DNA from: Dasyornis broadbenti
Taxonomy: Eukaryota; Chordata; Aves; Passeriformes; Dasyornithidae
DNA length: 64,000 nt
Direction of reading: 5' to 3'
NCBI GenBank assembly: GCA_013397935.1
Contig: VZRN01001097.1
Coordinates: 143,023-207,022, forward strand
A model generated the notes under the pieces. The model saw only the letters and a list, made by a program, of their open reading frames with translations. It had not been told where the DNA came from and did no database searches. Every line of letters starts with the position of its first letter. Position 1 is the stretch's first letter. Both the position numbers and the translations under genes were made by a program. This document shows positions 50,102-64,000 of this stretch, piece by piece.

Positions 50102-53100
50102 CTGTGAACAAAAAGGTTCAACTGGGTCATAAAAATCATAGACAACGTCGTTTCTGCCCAGTGCTCTCCAGTCACCGTGGATTGCAGTAACAGTTAAGAG
50201 TAACAATACTGACTCTTTGAAATTCTGACCAGTTTTTTTTTTTTTTTTTTTAGAGATCCTTGCCTAAAACCCAGGAAACCTTGAAAGAACATTTTTATTT
50301 TAACTAAGTTTGTTAATTGGATTTAATAACACCTTATAATAGATGACCATGTTGCCCCCCATCCTCTCTGTGAGTGAAGGCACCTCATGGTGTACTCTGG
50401 TTTGAGATGGTCACCAGGATCCCCACAGGCTTTGAAAGAGTAATAAAGGCAATGAGATACCAAAATAACCAATGTTAGAGAAAATATGGGACAACAAAAA
50501 TATGATCAAACACAAAAATACTGGCTCCTATTAAAATTCCATGTTTCTGGGAATTATTTTCAGTTACTACAATGTGCAAAGGTTGATGGTTGCTCCATTA
50601 CTTTATTAGTCCATCTGGTGTGTTTGACATGTGCCTCGTGAATGATCCAAGACTCAGAATTCAGAACTGCTTTAAAAGCATGTCAAAGTATGGATCCTGT
50701 AGGTGCCAGGTTACTCAGAGAATGAGGGGATGCACAGACACCAAACACCAAGGAACAGCCTCCTGCAGGGAGGTACTGCTGGGAAAGGAAAGGGAACAGA
50801 GCCACAGACTCCACGGCTGTGTCCTGCTTGTCCTGCCTCGTGTGCTGGACACAAAGCTGTGTTCCAAACCTTGCAGTTTATAAAGTGTGAAAAGTCTCCC
50901 AGGCTGAATCATTCCACAGAACTCCCAGGACAAGCAGCAGGTCTTTATGGAAAAGAAGCAGCAGAGCTCAGCTTCGAGCAGCACTGGAGAAAATGAGTTT
51001 GGTTTTACGGGATTACGCCTCATCTGGCAGAGCAAAATTGCTACCAGATGTGACCTTGCTCTGGTTTAGGAATTTCTGACAAATTGAAGGGGTCTGCGCA
51101 GGATGCCAAATGACATAAAACACATGGAATTTGCTCATTTTAATTTCTGCCCAGTATCCAGTACTGTATTTACTGTGAGGATAACAACCATGATTTATCC
51201 TGGGAACACAGACACAGAAGGGAGGACACAGAGCAGGGCAGTTACGGTGTTGGAAGTGTGGCTGATCAAAGAGCAGGGATCCACTTCCAGCTTTACTCCC
51301 TGTGGAATTATGCCCCTCTGATAACAAAACAAAACAGGTTTTCCAGGTTTTTCTCCTCAATAACCCATGTCTAATTTCCATTATGAGCCTCCCCTTGCCT
51401 GGTGTCAGAAGCCTGGGAGGATCCAGTGATCCTTTAGCTCCAGGCTGTAGATACTGGAAATGCAGGATTAGCTTCTACCTGGAACTCAGCTCGTGCATCC
51501 TTCATTTACAAAAGATCCCAAGTTTCCCATAGCTAAACACTGAGTCACACTTCATCCACCCATACCCAGACATTTGGGAATCACCAGAGAAAACAGATCA
51601 GAGGAACCAGATAAGAGTTACAATTTCCAAAACACTAAAATGCTCCCAGGGCTTTCTCAGGAGTTCCTGTGCAGCTGCTGTGACTGACACGTTCCTCTCG
51701 AGGTGGGCGGGTATTTATGTTATAGGGAGGGAAGAGGCAACTCAAAGAAATCCCAGGGTATGATTTTCTGTGGCAAAGCTTCCCCTGTACCTGGGAGAGG
51801 GAGCTCCGCTGCCTTCCCTCAGTGCTGGGTTTCTGGCAACCAACCTGAATGCCGTGAGAATTTGATCCTGTGTGAAATTCACAGCATTTGGGATAAAATC
51901 CAGCTTTTCAGCAGGAAAGGTCATATTTTAGCTCTCCACAAAACACACAAAAAGCCAAACCACAAATACCTACATCCCTGTTTGCTATAAGCCAAGCCCT
52001 GGCAGTGGCTTGAGGCAGCCCCTGTCCAGATCCGTGCGAGGATCCCGGCTGCCATTCCCACCTTCCACCAACAGCCAGTGGGAGCAGGAAGCAAAGCTAC
52101 CACACCCAGGGTTAAGCAGCAACCTTAAACACTGGCAATTTCAGGAATGAACTCTGGGAATTGCAGTCACACAGTCTGCCTCTTCTATTCCACATAGAAT
52201 ATGTAGGGTCTGAATCCCACAGGTAAAATGTGAGGATCTGGCAGGTGACTAAAAAACCAGGCACAGGGTGAGCACAGACAGATCCCCAATTCCAAACACT
52301 CTGTGGGTACCACATCATCACCTCATCTTCTCTGCTGAGCAACTTTCCAAGATTTCCTTGAGGAAAAGAAAAGCTGAGCAATAAAAGCAGAGTAACAGAA
52401 CGAGCTGAGCCATTGAAAGCTCTCTTGGGACATCAGGAACTGCTGAGGGATTTTGTAAATGGGACCCAAGGCAAGGGAAAAAGATCCCATCAAGTACGTG
52501 ACAGCAGATGGGAAGGATCAGCTACAACTGCATTAATCAAGACCTGACTTTAATCAAGAAATATCTTTCCTCAAATGACTTTTAAATGTCAGTTTATGAT
52601 CAAAACCAAAAGCCCAAGCTATTATTACTTCTAGACGGAAATGGTTTTTCCAGCTCCTTCAGGAGTCCAAGCAGGGAATCTTATGGGAACTTTTGTCCCA
52701 AACAGGAATAGTCTCAAACCACAAAGGGACCGTGGTGATGGAATGCACAGCTTTCCCCTGCTCCCATGACAGATTTTACACACACACGGAGCCATTCCAG
52801 GGAATACACTTGTATTCCCTGGGATGTAGCAGCTATTTCTCAACAAAATATATTATTCTGCAGCTGTTTAAAGCTGCACTGCAATTTTCTGCACACGAAA
52901 TCTCTGCTCAGGAAAATGTTACAAGTTGTTCAGCTTAAGAGCTGTGGCTATGAATGCAAAGCAAAATTGGCAAGGGAGATGCCAGATAAAAGAAGATAAA
53001 TTTGCTTCTGTCCCACTTAGCAAGAAAACACACGACTGCTCCCAGCTGGAACAACAGCTCCTTTTTACTGCTAATTCTGAATTTGTTGTTCTGGAAGAAC

Positions 53101-53814
53101 GTATATAAAGAGTTATGCTACCATGAGCTCCTCTATAGGGACAAGCAAGTTCTAAATTTACCCAGGAGGCTCCATTTGGGCTCTGATTTGGGTGATTTCT
53201 CTGTATTGTTTGCTCAGCTAAGGCCACGTTATCACCTGCTGAAAGCACACACAGTGGGAGCACCAAGACCTCAAATCCCAACACTGACATAACACCAGTA
53301 ATTTTTGAAATGAATTTCACTAAAGCAATAAAGGCATATTTAGAAAGTTTCTCATTTTGTGCAACTAAAGCAACTGTAGCCAAGAACAGATAATAATGCA
53401 CTTTCACCCTTTAACTAAATTACACCACATAGAAACGCTGTATTTTCAGAATGGATTTATGAAGCTTCACCACTCGTAATTAAGTCTCAGAATAAATACA
53501 GCTCCCAGCTTCCTATCCTGAGGGCAAGTTCCTCAAGCAAACCAGTCCTGCTTGGTGATCCCTGTGATGCCAATCACCCAAACCTCCGGCGCCGGCAGAA
53601 CCAAGGACGAGAAGAGCACAAGGACCAAGTGGTTTTGTCTAAAATGATGAAGTGGTTTTGTCCACGTGGCAGTCACAGCCCACCCCCCCTGTTCGGTCAG
53701 GCTCGGTTCTCTGCTTTTCAAATTAAGATCACAAATGACACAACCAACATGCAGGTTTCACTTTTAGAAGATAAAAGGAGAATTTTGGGAGCAGATTTGA
53801 GGGCCTACGAGAAA

Positions 53815-54080
53815 GGCTGACAATGGCAAGTAGTGACAGGACAACAGGGAATGGCTTCCCACTGACAGAAACCAGGGATAGTTGGGATATTGGGAAGGAA
53901 CTATTCCCTGTCAGGGTGGGGAGGCCCTGGCACAGGGTGCCCAGAGAAGCTGTGGCCGCCCCATCCCTGGAAGTGTCCCAGACCGCATTGGATGGGGATT
54001 GGAGCAACCTGGGACGGTGGAATGAGAGGATCCTTAAGGTCCCTTCCTGCCCCAGGCATCCTAGGATTCTATCAATAACA
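53815..54080 (+). mobile_element. CR1 LINE 3' fragment, + orientation, in CENPP intron
   Basis: Shows the CR1 3' region in order: 'tggcaagtagtgacagg', 'ggtggggaggccctggcaca', 'gggtgcccagagaagctgtg', 'ccatccctggaagtgtccca', then 'ggtcccttcctgccc' and an ATTCTAT-type end. It is antisense to CENPP. Confidence 0.92.
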
Positions 54081-57000
54081 GTTTGAATGCCACCCTGGAC
54101 AGGGGAAACCTTTGCAAACATTTCTCAGAATCTCTCCCCAGCTCAGGACATGCCTGGTTCCCTCCTGCAGCACAGGCACAGCTGGTTGGTTACTTGGATA
54201 AAAAGTGCTCTGCATCCACCTGGTTTCAGACCTGCACTTTTTATCAGCCCAGATCTGTAATTAACTCGAGTCATTGATTGCTCTGCTAAGATCCAGTCTT
54301 GCAAATGCCTCTTGTAGCTAAGTCAATGCTCTGCACATGCATCTGAAACCATGGACCAGCAGCCCCAAATCCAGTGGCCTTTACTCATTGCCAGTGAAAT
54401 CCCTTTGCTTGTTCTCTCTTTCCTTTTCTCTACGCTTGATTACAGCTCCTCATTTTTGGCCCCTGCTCCGTTTCCATTGCTGCTTATTTTCCTCCTTTCA
54501 TATTTCCATAACATTATTATTTTTCGTGCTTGGCTCAACCAGGATCCTACATGATTCAGTTTGTCACTATGCTCACAATGTGACCAATAATTTTCCATAA
54601 TTTTTTATCTTCCTAATTGGATCTAGGCTGTAGGTCTACAGAAGAGCCAACCCAGCATTACCAAGGCCCGAGTACACAAAATATTGTGTCTCATTTCCTT
54701 TCAATATCACTTTGTCATACGGTAACCATGTGTTTATCTGCAACTTAATTACAGCAGACTGGGAATAAATTAAAATACATACTGGAGGTTTATTTTTGTG
54801 AGGAAAAATAGAATTAAATGAACATGAAACCTGAGAAAGAACAGGAGGGGGCAGATCCATAAATGGGGAACACAGAGGTTGCAGACGCTTTTTTTATTTT
54901 CTTCCTTCTTGCTGGGCAAGAGACAGATCTTTTCTCCAGTCTTTCTCTTTAAAATTGTTGAGGCAAACAATCTCCACTAGTTTACGAACATTTTAAACCC
55001 TACATTTTTCTAGTTTAAAATTCTTGGGCTTATTTGCAATTTTGCTCAACTTTTAAATTACACTGCCTTAACACTAAGCTGGCCCCTTGGCACAGGGATC
55101 AGCCCAGCTCCAAGCCCAGGGCACAAGAACTGGCTGGGGTTTTGTGGGAGAGCACTAACACTGCTCCTGGACATCTGTTTGGGTGGAAATTCTCAGAAAA
55201 CCAGCAGAGCTCAGCGGTTCTGTTCTTCCTCCACAAGTTTCCTGATAAACTAGTTTTCATTCTATTGTATTTTGAGCCCCCTGCCCTCCCTCTGCAGCCA
55301 AGTATAATTAAATATTTCTGAATGATAAACTTTACATACAGCACTGTGTGGAAGTCAGCAGAGATGTCTAATTTAGCAAGAGATACTGAGCAGCCAAGGA
55401 CAATACAGAGATGAAAAATTATGGAAGGAAAAAAGATGTCATATTGCAGAGCAGCATGAAGTATCAACAATTCGGGAAGAAACAATTGTGAGCCAATTTT
55501 TCAATAATCTGAAGGAAGTAGACTGCAGGAAAGGCATTTTTAGGAGAGAAATTATGCCAAGTTTGTGTTTTCTTCCATTACAATAGAAGCAAGATACCTA
55601 ACAGATCTTTATTTTTTTTTTTTTTCTGTATAGAAATTGCTGCAAGATTCTCTCTAAGCCTTTTTGATGTCTTAATAAAAGGGTCCAGAATTGTATAAAG
55701 CAACTTGGATCTAAAATACCACAGGAAAGTTGATTACCAAATGTGGCCCAACTTGCTTATGTACAGTTTACATTATCAAGCTCATCCAGACAGCACAATT
55801 TAAACGTCATCTAAATAAAAGCATCTGAATTTAGTTAATGACTTGGCTCTGAAGCTGTGTTAGTTTTTTTCCCAAGCAGGCAAATTAATTTAAAAAATAA
55901 ACCATGATACACAGTGAAGAACATCTAGTCCATCTAAATTAGCTCCAGGTTAGATATTTACTTTTTTTAAAGTGTGATTAAAATAAATTTTTAGACAAGA
56001 TACTCAGCTTATGTTCATCATTTACTGATGTGGTTATTTTATCTTTTCTCAAAGATCTGAAGATTTATCTTACGTGGTAAAGACATCTCTGTGCATAGAC
56101 CCACCTGGAACATCCAAAATACCAGTTTGCATTTCTCACCAAGAGCTACAAATTGATTAAGAGGTCAATCTCTTATCACTCAGAGCAAACTGTCCCACAG
56201 CACAGAGGGGTTTGGCCAAAAATCTCTCAAATCTGCCTGTGCTGTCCCCCTGGTATCCCAAGGAGCAGCTGTGGCCTGACCTTCACTGCACACCAGTCAC
56301 AAAGGTGGAACCTGTGTTGCCACAGAACAACCCAAAACCTCCTGGGGGACTTGCACTCGAAATAAAGCTCTGCTCCATTTTTAGTTCCACCTAGATTTGA
56401 TATCAGAGGATGAAAGGCAACGTCCACAGCACAGCTCCTGCTGAATCTGTACAATAACATCCACTTCTCCAGCCTCCACAAGGACCAGATTCTTCCTTAA
56501 ACACACCCAGGTACAAATGCATCCTCTTAGCAATCAGTGCTCCTTTTCACAAGTACCACTGCAGTATTTCTGTGATTCTTCCTGAGCACTTCAAGAAGGT
56601 TTAACACCTCCATTAGGTAAAAAGTGAAGCTTTATCTACAGATCTCCGTTTTCTAGCAAACATATGCTGTAGATACACTGAAGTCTTTCCCACAAGGCAT
56701 CCATCCTCTTTTAATGGTTCTACAAAGCATTGCATTTTGGACAGGCTCCACAGAAATTTGCCACCCAGTAGCTTTCATTTGTCTGGTTATTTACAATTAT
56801 CAGCTGCTTATGTGAAAATAAATATTAACATGCAATGCTGAAGTGCCTGTTGCTGTCAACAAGAGCAGGAACGAGTCCAGCTGAAAAGCCCCTGAAAGCT
56901 TTAAACCCATTGAATTCTTTTCCTGTAATATCCAAATACAGTTCTTTAGATCTGGCTGTCAACATCGTGACATTTCAGACTCCTAAACACATTCTTAGCA

Positions 57001-58770
57001 CAAACAAGAGGGACACAGGAAATATTCTTGAGGAGACCCAAACATCTGCAAGAGGAGATTTACCAATTTATAATCATTGTATGTGTGAGGGTGTAAAGTT
57101 CTCAATCCACTGATAAATAATAGGTTTGCAAAATTGATCAGCTATCCTCAAACTTTGATCTACTCAATGGCTTCCATAAGAAAGCTCCAAAACTTCCCCA
57201 AAAAACAAAAACAGAAGCAAAAATAAGGAACACTGAAAACCTCTAACTATAAAAAACCCCCTATAACTATATAGAACTAAACAGTTCTATACTTTTGACC
57301 AAATCTCTCACAACAAATTGGATTTTGACTCAAGTATCTGTGTACTGGCAAGTAGGAAAGAATCTAGGGCAGCGAGAAGAATTCTTTCGTGTACCCAGGA
57401 GGAGAAATCACAGGCAGCTGCCAGGCAAAAACATATCCTTATGCTCCACCTTATTTAGTTTATAAAGGCCAAAGTTGCATGGCCCAGGAATGTTGTGTGA
57501 TGCGTGTGGATAAATATTTGTTTCATTGCTTAGGTACTGCAACAACACAAAGAGCACTGATAATGCCAACAGCAGCTCCCAGTGCAATTCATTCACTTTC
57601 AACGCAGACTTGAAGCATTTCATAATTTGAATTTTTGAATTTAATTTTCTGGCCTGGCAGAAACATTTGAAAACTGTTGGTAGCAATATGTTTTGTTCTG
57701 GTAGAAGTCCAGTTGAAAGGAAAGTAGTTAATACTAAAACTTTCTTGTTTTCCTTCTTTGGTTCCCCAAGCAATCAGCTCAGTTCTCTTGTGTTTTTAAC
57801 ACTCTAAGGAAGTAAAGTGACCCCAACATTCCTGTGTGCAAACCTGGTGAATATTTAAAGTTTTCCTGGTGTGCTAACCAGGAGATTTGCCCTAACCCCA
57901 CAACACAGAGCTGAGCAATAATGCCCACTGCAGCCTCGATCGTGGAGCACCAGCCTTCCCCAGAGATGGATTTGAAGAAGGAGCCCTCAAGCCTCTTGAG
58001 CAAAAATAGTTCAAAAGGAAATTAAAGCAACAGGCAAAAGGAAGATTTCCATTCCCAGGATTTAAACATGGAGTTATCCCCAGCTCATATGAAAAGATGA
58101 GGCTTTAACAGTCAGGCTCCATTCCCAAACCTGGGCTGAGTCTCACAGCACGGAGCTTTAAGGTCTATACAAACAATCCCATGGACAAATTCGAGAAGAA
58201 AGGCAAAGCACCATGATGTTATTTAAAATGGAGTTCTGGATTCCTTCAATATTCATTTTTCCACTGTAGAAAGACCTCTGGATGACTCTTCCCAAACACA
58301 CTGAGCATTAACATCTGAGGCCTCCAGCATATTCTTCACCTTTGGCTTTTCCTATTTCTTCCCCCTCTCTGTTTTGGACTCAGCTCCTACATTAGCATTT
58401 CTTGCAGCTGCCCCTGCCAGTGCAGACTGTCTAGACTATGCACATATTTGTGCCTCTTAAAACCTCTTAAAATAATTCCAATTGTAGCTCTGCAGCTCCT
58501 AGGCCTTCAAAATCGCACTTCTCATCTCTAGCATATCCCTGTGAATTCAGAATTATTGTCTAATGCTTCTATCCTTATTAACTCACAGCATCTTTCCTGT
58601 TAATTCCCACGAGACAAAAATATCATAACACACAGTTACCAAAGCATTTGCTGTGAAAGGACCTTATAAAATGTCCCAGTTCTGAAATAAAATCAGTTAA
58701 ATCCACCTTGGACAACTCATGCTGTGTAACAGAAGTCAAGGCCATGAAACACAGAAAAAATAGCAAATAA

Positions 58771-58850
58771 ACATGGAATAATAGAATATCCTGAGTTGGA
58801 AGGGACAGAGATCATTGAGTCCAACTCCTAAAGGATTAGATATCAAAGTC
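58771..58850 (-). mobile_element. Short CR1 LINE 3' end in CENPP intron
   Basis: 'ggaataatagaatatcctg', 'agttggaagggacagagatc' and 'attgagtccaactcct' are the last ~65-80 bp of a CR1 tail on the reverse strand. Confidence 0.85.
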
Positions 58851-61097
58851 TGTGCAAGCATTTACAGAGGGATAGTCCAAGGGGGAGGCTGGGATTGTCC
58901 AGCACAAAGGATGTGTTGACACAACAGGAATCACAAGAGGACCCATCAAACTTCTCACCCTGTGTCGTGAAAACAAAACTCAGTGTTTCAGAAATAACTC
59001 CACTTGTTCTCCACTCATTTGATGATTCTTCCAGTTCCCAAGGAAAAGGGAACACACAGGATTTAATGTGAAGAACAGAGAGAAATCATAATAAAAATGT
59101 AAACTGGCAAGGTCTATCTGAGCTCTGGGAAAAACCCAAACACCATCAGTGTTCTCCTTCAACAAGACATGTTTATAAACCATACAGAGCTATCCAGAAA
59201 AACAGAACCTGTTGAAACAGAGAAGGTTTTTTGTTTTTAACATTTTCCTCCTGGAGATGACACAGGAGGAACTGTGCTGGAGTGTCAGGAGCTACACAGC
59301 TCCTGTTTGTTTGGAGGTGCCCAGGTTTGGCCACAAATGCCAGGCAGATCATAAAGCAAACGTAATAATCACTTCATGGGGTGCTTTCAACTTGTACTCA
59401 ATTCTGAATTTTGTGCCCTGTGGAATTATAAATCTCTAGAAATGCGCTCATCAAAAAGATCAATATAGTATTAAAAGTTAAATTTAAATATTAGATATCC
59501 ATACGTACACAAATACACACATCCATCCTGCCATTTTCCCTCTTTCAACTCCCACTCGTAGCTGCAGAACTGCTGTATAAATAATTTTTGCCAATGTCCA
59601 CTAATTCACCCAAACAAACCATTTGATGCTACTATTTGTAATGGGAAAAACATGAATCAACAGGCAAAGACAACTAATTTTTAGATTTAGACGGAAACCA
59701 CAAGCAAGCTTTGTTATTGGCCTCAAAGTGTCTTCTTGTCCCAGCTGCCAACAAATCCTTCATTTTGACTAAAATGCTTCAAAATATTTGTGTCCTCAGT
59801 TTCCATCTCCTTCCTGAGACAGTCTCTCAGTGGAGAGGCATCCTGTTACTAATTCCTGCTTAATATTAAAACCAAGGGGGAAACATCTGAGCCCACAAAC
59901 AACAGGGCTAGAAAGCAGTGTCACAGGAGCCCAACCACGTCTCCCTGGTGACATCTCAAACCACCAGTTTTACCTGTAAGATCAAGTTTAATTTTCACAT
60001 GTCATTTCTGATACAGTCTGAGATGGCAACAGCGCACAAGAGGAGCTTATAAAAAGACGCATTCACTTTTTAGAGAAGTACAGAGTGTTTTAGGTGGAAA
60101 TGGAAAGTGCAACCAAGCATGACCAAGCAAATGGGAACCAGATGAAAAGGGCAAACAAATAAAGACCATTAAGATAATTACATACTCTTATTTTCTCTCT
60201 TTCATATATTTAAAATACAGATTTTTCTAGATTTATTTTTTTTTCCAGCATTTCCTATATTTACATTACATATTTCTAGATAAAATTATTTAAACCACAG
60301 AATTTTCTCTATGTTCATTATAGCCCAATCTTTATTTAAGAGAAATACCCTCCCTTTGCTCTGGGGTGTGATGTAGTTGCCGTTTGAAGAAATGGAACTG
60401 TGTCTAAGCAGCAATGACAGGACACCAGTGAAAGCCCACAGGAGGCTTATGGCTTATGCTAGAAACTGAGCAACTGCTGCAAACCACAATTATTTCAGAA
60501 AAAAGTTGGAAACCTCCAAGCCCTATTGATGAGTAACAATGCTCAATACTGGCCCAGGAGAGAAACCAAGGCCCAAGGCGAGCTCATTGTGCTATTTCAG
60601 ACACACAGAGGATGTGCTGAGTGTTTGAGATGAGTATTTTGGAGAAACACGAGTCAGCAAATACTGAAATAGACCTGCCCCAATACACAGGGAAGTGTCA
60701 CCATTTGAACTCCGAACCAGAAATGATGTTATTTGACAGAAAGGCAAGAGGACAGGGGAACTCTTCCAAGCTTCCCTACAATGGCCAGGGGTTTAGAGCT
60801 GTATTTATCCAAGGTAGGTGGGCACTTTGCTTTGGAACACCACAGGGAACAGCTCTAGCTAAAGATACAATAAAGATTCAACTAAATTTCTTCACTGACG
60901 CACACAGAAGCCGTATGTGAAGGCTTGAATTGCAGGTAGCTCTGAAGAAAGGCTTTACAAATTATTCCCATCTGTCTGGTCATTGGCATTTTAGAAATAA
61001 TGTGAGAAAAACACCCCACAAACTAAAACCGTGGGATTGAACAGAAACCTAACCAAAAGGCACAGACTTGTGGCAATAGTTAGTGTCCTCAAAAAGT

Positions 61098-61121
61098 TAA
61101 TACTAATGAATATTAGTATTA
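61098..61121. repeat. Perfect 10-bp inverted repeat, 4-base loop
   Basis: The arms TAATACTAAT (61098-61107) and ATTAGTATTA (61112-61121) are exact reverse complements around the loop GAAT. They are AT-rich, and no T-run follows that would suggest a small RNA gene. Confidence 0.85.
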
Positions 61122-62869
61122 TATTCTGTTCACTGCAGTAAAGAACTGGAATTGGGATGCAGTTGAAAATGCAGCTTTTTAAGATGTAAATAGATCCCAG
61201 CCACACACATCTCATATTGCACTTTTAGGTTTATTCCCACCTAAAGACGTATCCCATGCTTTTTGCAATGTATTGTTAATACTTTTAAATACGTGAGGAA
61301 AGTCTGTGTTTAATACCTCAAGGTTCACCAGCAATATTTTGTCTTTTCCTATATTTTTTTCCGCAGGGTTATCCATGACCACTGATTACAGAAGGAATGC
61401 AGTAACTGGTACAGGTTTTAGAAATGCAGTGTACTGCCAATCCCAAATTCCCCATCTCATGTTTTGTGCTGACTTTAACAGTTATAATTTTTTTTTCCCT
61501 ATTGCTACTTTTTTCCAACTATAAACTTGTGCGTTTGATTTAAAAAGAAAAAATAAACCACATGAGTAATTTCAGAGCTTAGGATTCCATCTTTGTCTCT
61601 GATCAAAACCAGCCAGCCGCTGCATGGATTCATCATGACAACTAAGAGTAAATTTTAAAAAGTCATTCTGTTCTTATATTTCATTGGAAGGTTAAAAAAC
61701 CGCTGCTGTGATTTTCAGTATTGTCTCTTTTCCTTCCAGTTCCTGAACAAAGCAGAAATAGCCTTACATTCCTGAACGTGGATGTGTTTTTTGACTCATG
61801 GAAATAGTATTTTGATCAGTGTTTTAATTAAATAACAAATCCAAATTCAACACAGATCTTCTGTAAATAACAATGCAAGCCAGGAGGCATAAGTAAAATA
61901 TCTATTAACGATATAATGTGAGAGAAAGCTACTGAAAATGAGGATGACCATGGAACATTTAAAGCTAGAGCATGTACTCTCGGTGCCAGGTGAGACATGA
62001 TGACAGGTGATAAAGCACAGAGGTTTGGGCTTCTCCCCGTTCCCCACAAGGAAATGGGCATTTTGCAAGCACATGAAACTGTAAGAGGTCTGCGCGTGGC
62101 TACTGCTCACCTGTGGCACCACGAGGGAGATACCACAGAGGGTTTCAAGACAGAGATAAGAAAAGCAAAATCCTCTATAGGCAGGTGGCCACTGCCCTGT
62201 TGTGCCCACAACCCGGCTGTAACATGAAAAGGCAGAATATTGCACAATTGAAAAGGGAGGATGGGTAGTAGCAGTTTTCCTTTGAAGCCCAAGGGAAAAA
62301 TGATAGGACAACCAGATTGTAATTATTGAATAAAGGAATAAAGTCTGCAAAACTGAGTCAGTAGGGAAGATACAAATCTTGGCAGGCTGCGTATTTTGCA
62401 ATGACTGAGAAAAACTTGTGAGGGTGAAAGGGGAGGAAAGGGAATAAAAGAATAGAAGGTAAAGCAAACAATGAGATCTGGGCAGCCAAGAGAATTTGAT
62501 TCTGTCCTTGCTGCCACTCAAAACCAACAGAACAAAGCCCTGCTCTGGATTCAGCCTTGACCTGCTCCAAGCAGCAGGCTGGACTCGCTGACCTGCACAG
62601 CCTCCTGAGCGCACTCACAGGGACAGGTCGGGAGGGAATTCCAGCGATACTGGAAGTTATCAGCGGCTGACTAAAGCAAACACATTATTTCCTCTACTGT
62701 GATAAGCCAGGCTATACCTGCCATTCCATTGGCTCAGTGAAGGCTATTCCTGCTCTTGGCCTGTTCTGTTTGGCCATGATGCAGATCAAAGATCCCGTTT
62801 TTAAAAGGTACCATACAGAACTGAGTTTCATAGCCCCTGTATGCTGGGATCATAAACAGTTACTTCAAC

Positions 62870-62910
62870 TCTTCCTATACTCTATACTCTTTATACTTTC
62901 TATACTTCTT
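62870..62910. repeat. Imperfect TATACT/TCTATACT repeat
   Basis: Several copies of CTATACT or TTATACT follow one another within about 35 bp, a degenerate short tandem repeat. Confidence 0.65.
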
Positions 62911-64000
62911 AAGTTGGCCTAATTTTTATTTTTAATATGTCCTCCTCATATTCCTGCTGGCTTTCTTCCATGACAAAGATATTACACTGCAGGCTCCTTG
63001 AAACTGTCTGAGAAACAGAAGTTATTCCTCCTGTTCCAGCGTTCTCCATGCGTTTAAGTGGTCTTTCAGACAGAAGCTGAAAATCTGTAAGCTATTTTCA
63101 GCATCATAGATTCTATTAACTTCTATATTAATTTTACCTCCTCTGAGGTTTACAACAGGAGCACAACAGTGAATGTTTTTCCTCCCTACAGAAAGAAGCA
63201 AAATTGATAAAAACAACAGTATTATTGTACACTGACTAATACTTCTTGTTGTGAAAGGAAAAGAGAAGAATTCATGCCAGAGGCTCCAGGCTTCCACAGC
63301 CATTTCTCACATCCTATGGCGCTTGCTCAAAGCACAAACCAACAGTGGCAGTTTGCCCTGAGATATAAAATACTAAAAAGTTATTCTAATTATTAGTCAC
63401 TGCTGTTTACTCTGCCTCTTCTCTCCTCAAAGGAGACAATTCCACATTAAGGCACAACACGACTTGCAGATGAAGCAGAGATTGGCAACTTGCTCTGCTC
63501 TTGGATGAAATATTCCCATAAACACAGTAAATACGAATCCCTGAGGACAAGGCAGTGTTTGCACTCACACAGAAACTACCTGAACTGTGTATGTCTGAAA
63601 TCATTTGCCATCCTAGTCTGAGCTTTTAGCAGAATATACTGCATTTTTTCTTTCATTATTATGACAGCCAAGTTTACATGGAAGATTTTAATGCCAATAA
63701 TATTAAAGCCAATATCTAATTATTAATCTTACACAGATTTAAATCTGACTGGAAGGCAGCACATGATGTCCATCTCAGACACATTTTTTTTCCGATTAAA
63801 ACTGCCAAACTCTCTTGACACCAGGCAGCCACAGGCTGCTCTTCAACAGCTCCTACAATTTTCAAGTGTTACTGCTCATTGCAGGGCAATGCCATTTTCA
63901 TGAAGAGGGAGCTGTGTCTTTGCAGATCCCTCAGGTTGTCTTTACTTCTTCCTTAACAAAAGTTGAGAAGAAGATAAGCAAGGGCCTCACAGACATGCAG

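Larger units (their letters stand above)
50102..64000 (-). other. CENPP: CENPP intron to the window end; no further exon found
   Basis: About 13.9 kb. I looked on the reverse strand for the preceding CENPP exon (in human ending near RTFKHLK) and did not find it. In human, the ECM2/ASPN/OMD/OGN cluster lies inside a CENPP intron on the opposite strand; no leucine-rich-repeat exon is visible here, so that cluster would lie beyond the window. Present are CR1 fragments at 53815 and 58771, a T-run at 50228-50251, a T-run at 55611-55625, an inverted repeat at 61098 and a TATACT-rich stretch at 62870. Confidence 0.7.

Noticed and set aside
52560..52700. Possible upstream CENPP exon on the - strand (ending ...LTFKS)
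   Set aside because: Weak resemblance to the expected RTFKHLK end, a poor donor, and stops in the other frames; the alignment is not convincing.
52919..53407. 162-codon - strand frame in CENPP intron
   Set aside because: It does not resemble any CENPP exon, has no credible splice sites in frame and no recognised domain.
61847..62614. Longest open frame in the window (255 codons, - strand)
   Set aside because: Hydrophobic, composition-driven sequence with no family motif I recognise and no splice or promoter context; it lies in CENPP intron DNA. Probably chance. A protein search returning bird orthologs would change this.

Overview
The window looks like nuclear DNA of a bird. The three protein-coding loci are vertebrate genes with short GT-AG exons. 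The interspersed repeats I can recognise are fragments of CR1, the dominant avian LINE, in both orientations, with the typical 3' end wording (for example 'gagttggaagggacc' on the reverse strand). Human IPPK and CENPP lie on 9q22, which by general knowledge corresponds to the avian Z chromosome; the placement on Z is inference only.

Layout: (1) 1-935 holds a two-exon BTG/TOB-family anti-proliferative gene on the + strand, sitting in a CpG island. It resembles BTG1/BTG2 but is clearly not identical to either. (2) 935-17900 is about 17 kb of AT-rich, gene-free DNA with candidate cis-regulatory patches and two CR1 fragments at its right end. (3) 17920-47800 is IPPK (inositol-pentakisphosphate 2-kinase) on the + strand. 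All 13 coding exons can be placed, every splice phase agrees, and the joined reading frame is 491 codons plus stop, the length I recall for human IPPK. It has a CpG-island promoter, two short upstream ORFs and a 3' UTR of about 2.9 kb. (4) 47645-64000 is the 3' part of CENPP on the - strand, tail-to-tail with IPPK. Its last three coding exons are visible and encode the C-terminal 97 residues. The rest, to the window end, is CENPP intron in which I find no further exon.

The three genes do not form a pathway. BTG proteins link mRNAs to CCR4-NOT deadenylation, IPPK makes phytate (InsP6), and CENP-P belongs to the constitutive centromere network. The points of interest are the BTG-like paralog next to IPPK, the overlapping IPPK/CENPP 3' ends, CR1 copies lying against functional sites, and a few inverted repeats and candidate enhancers. 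I found no CRISPR array, mobile gene cassette or new multi-gene system, and no rRNA or tRNA gene.
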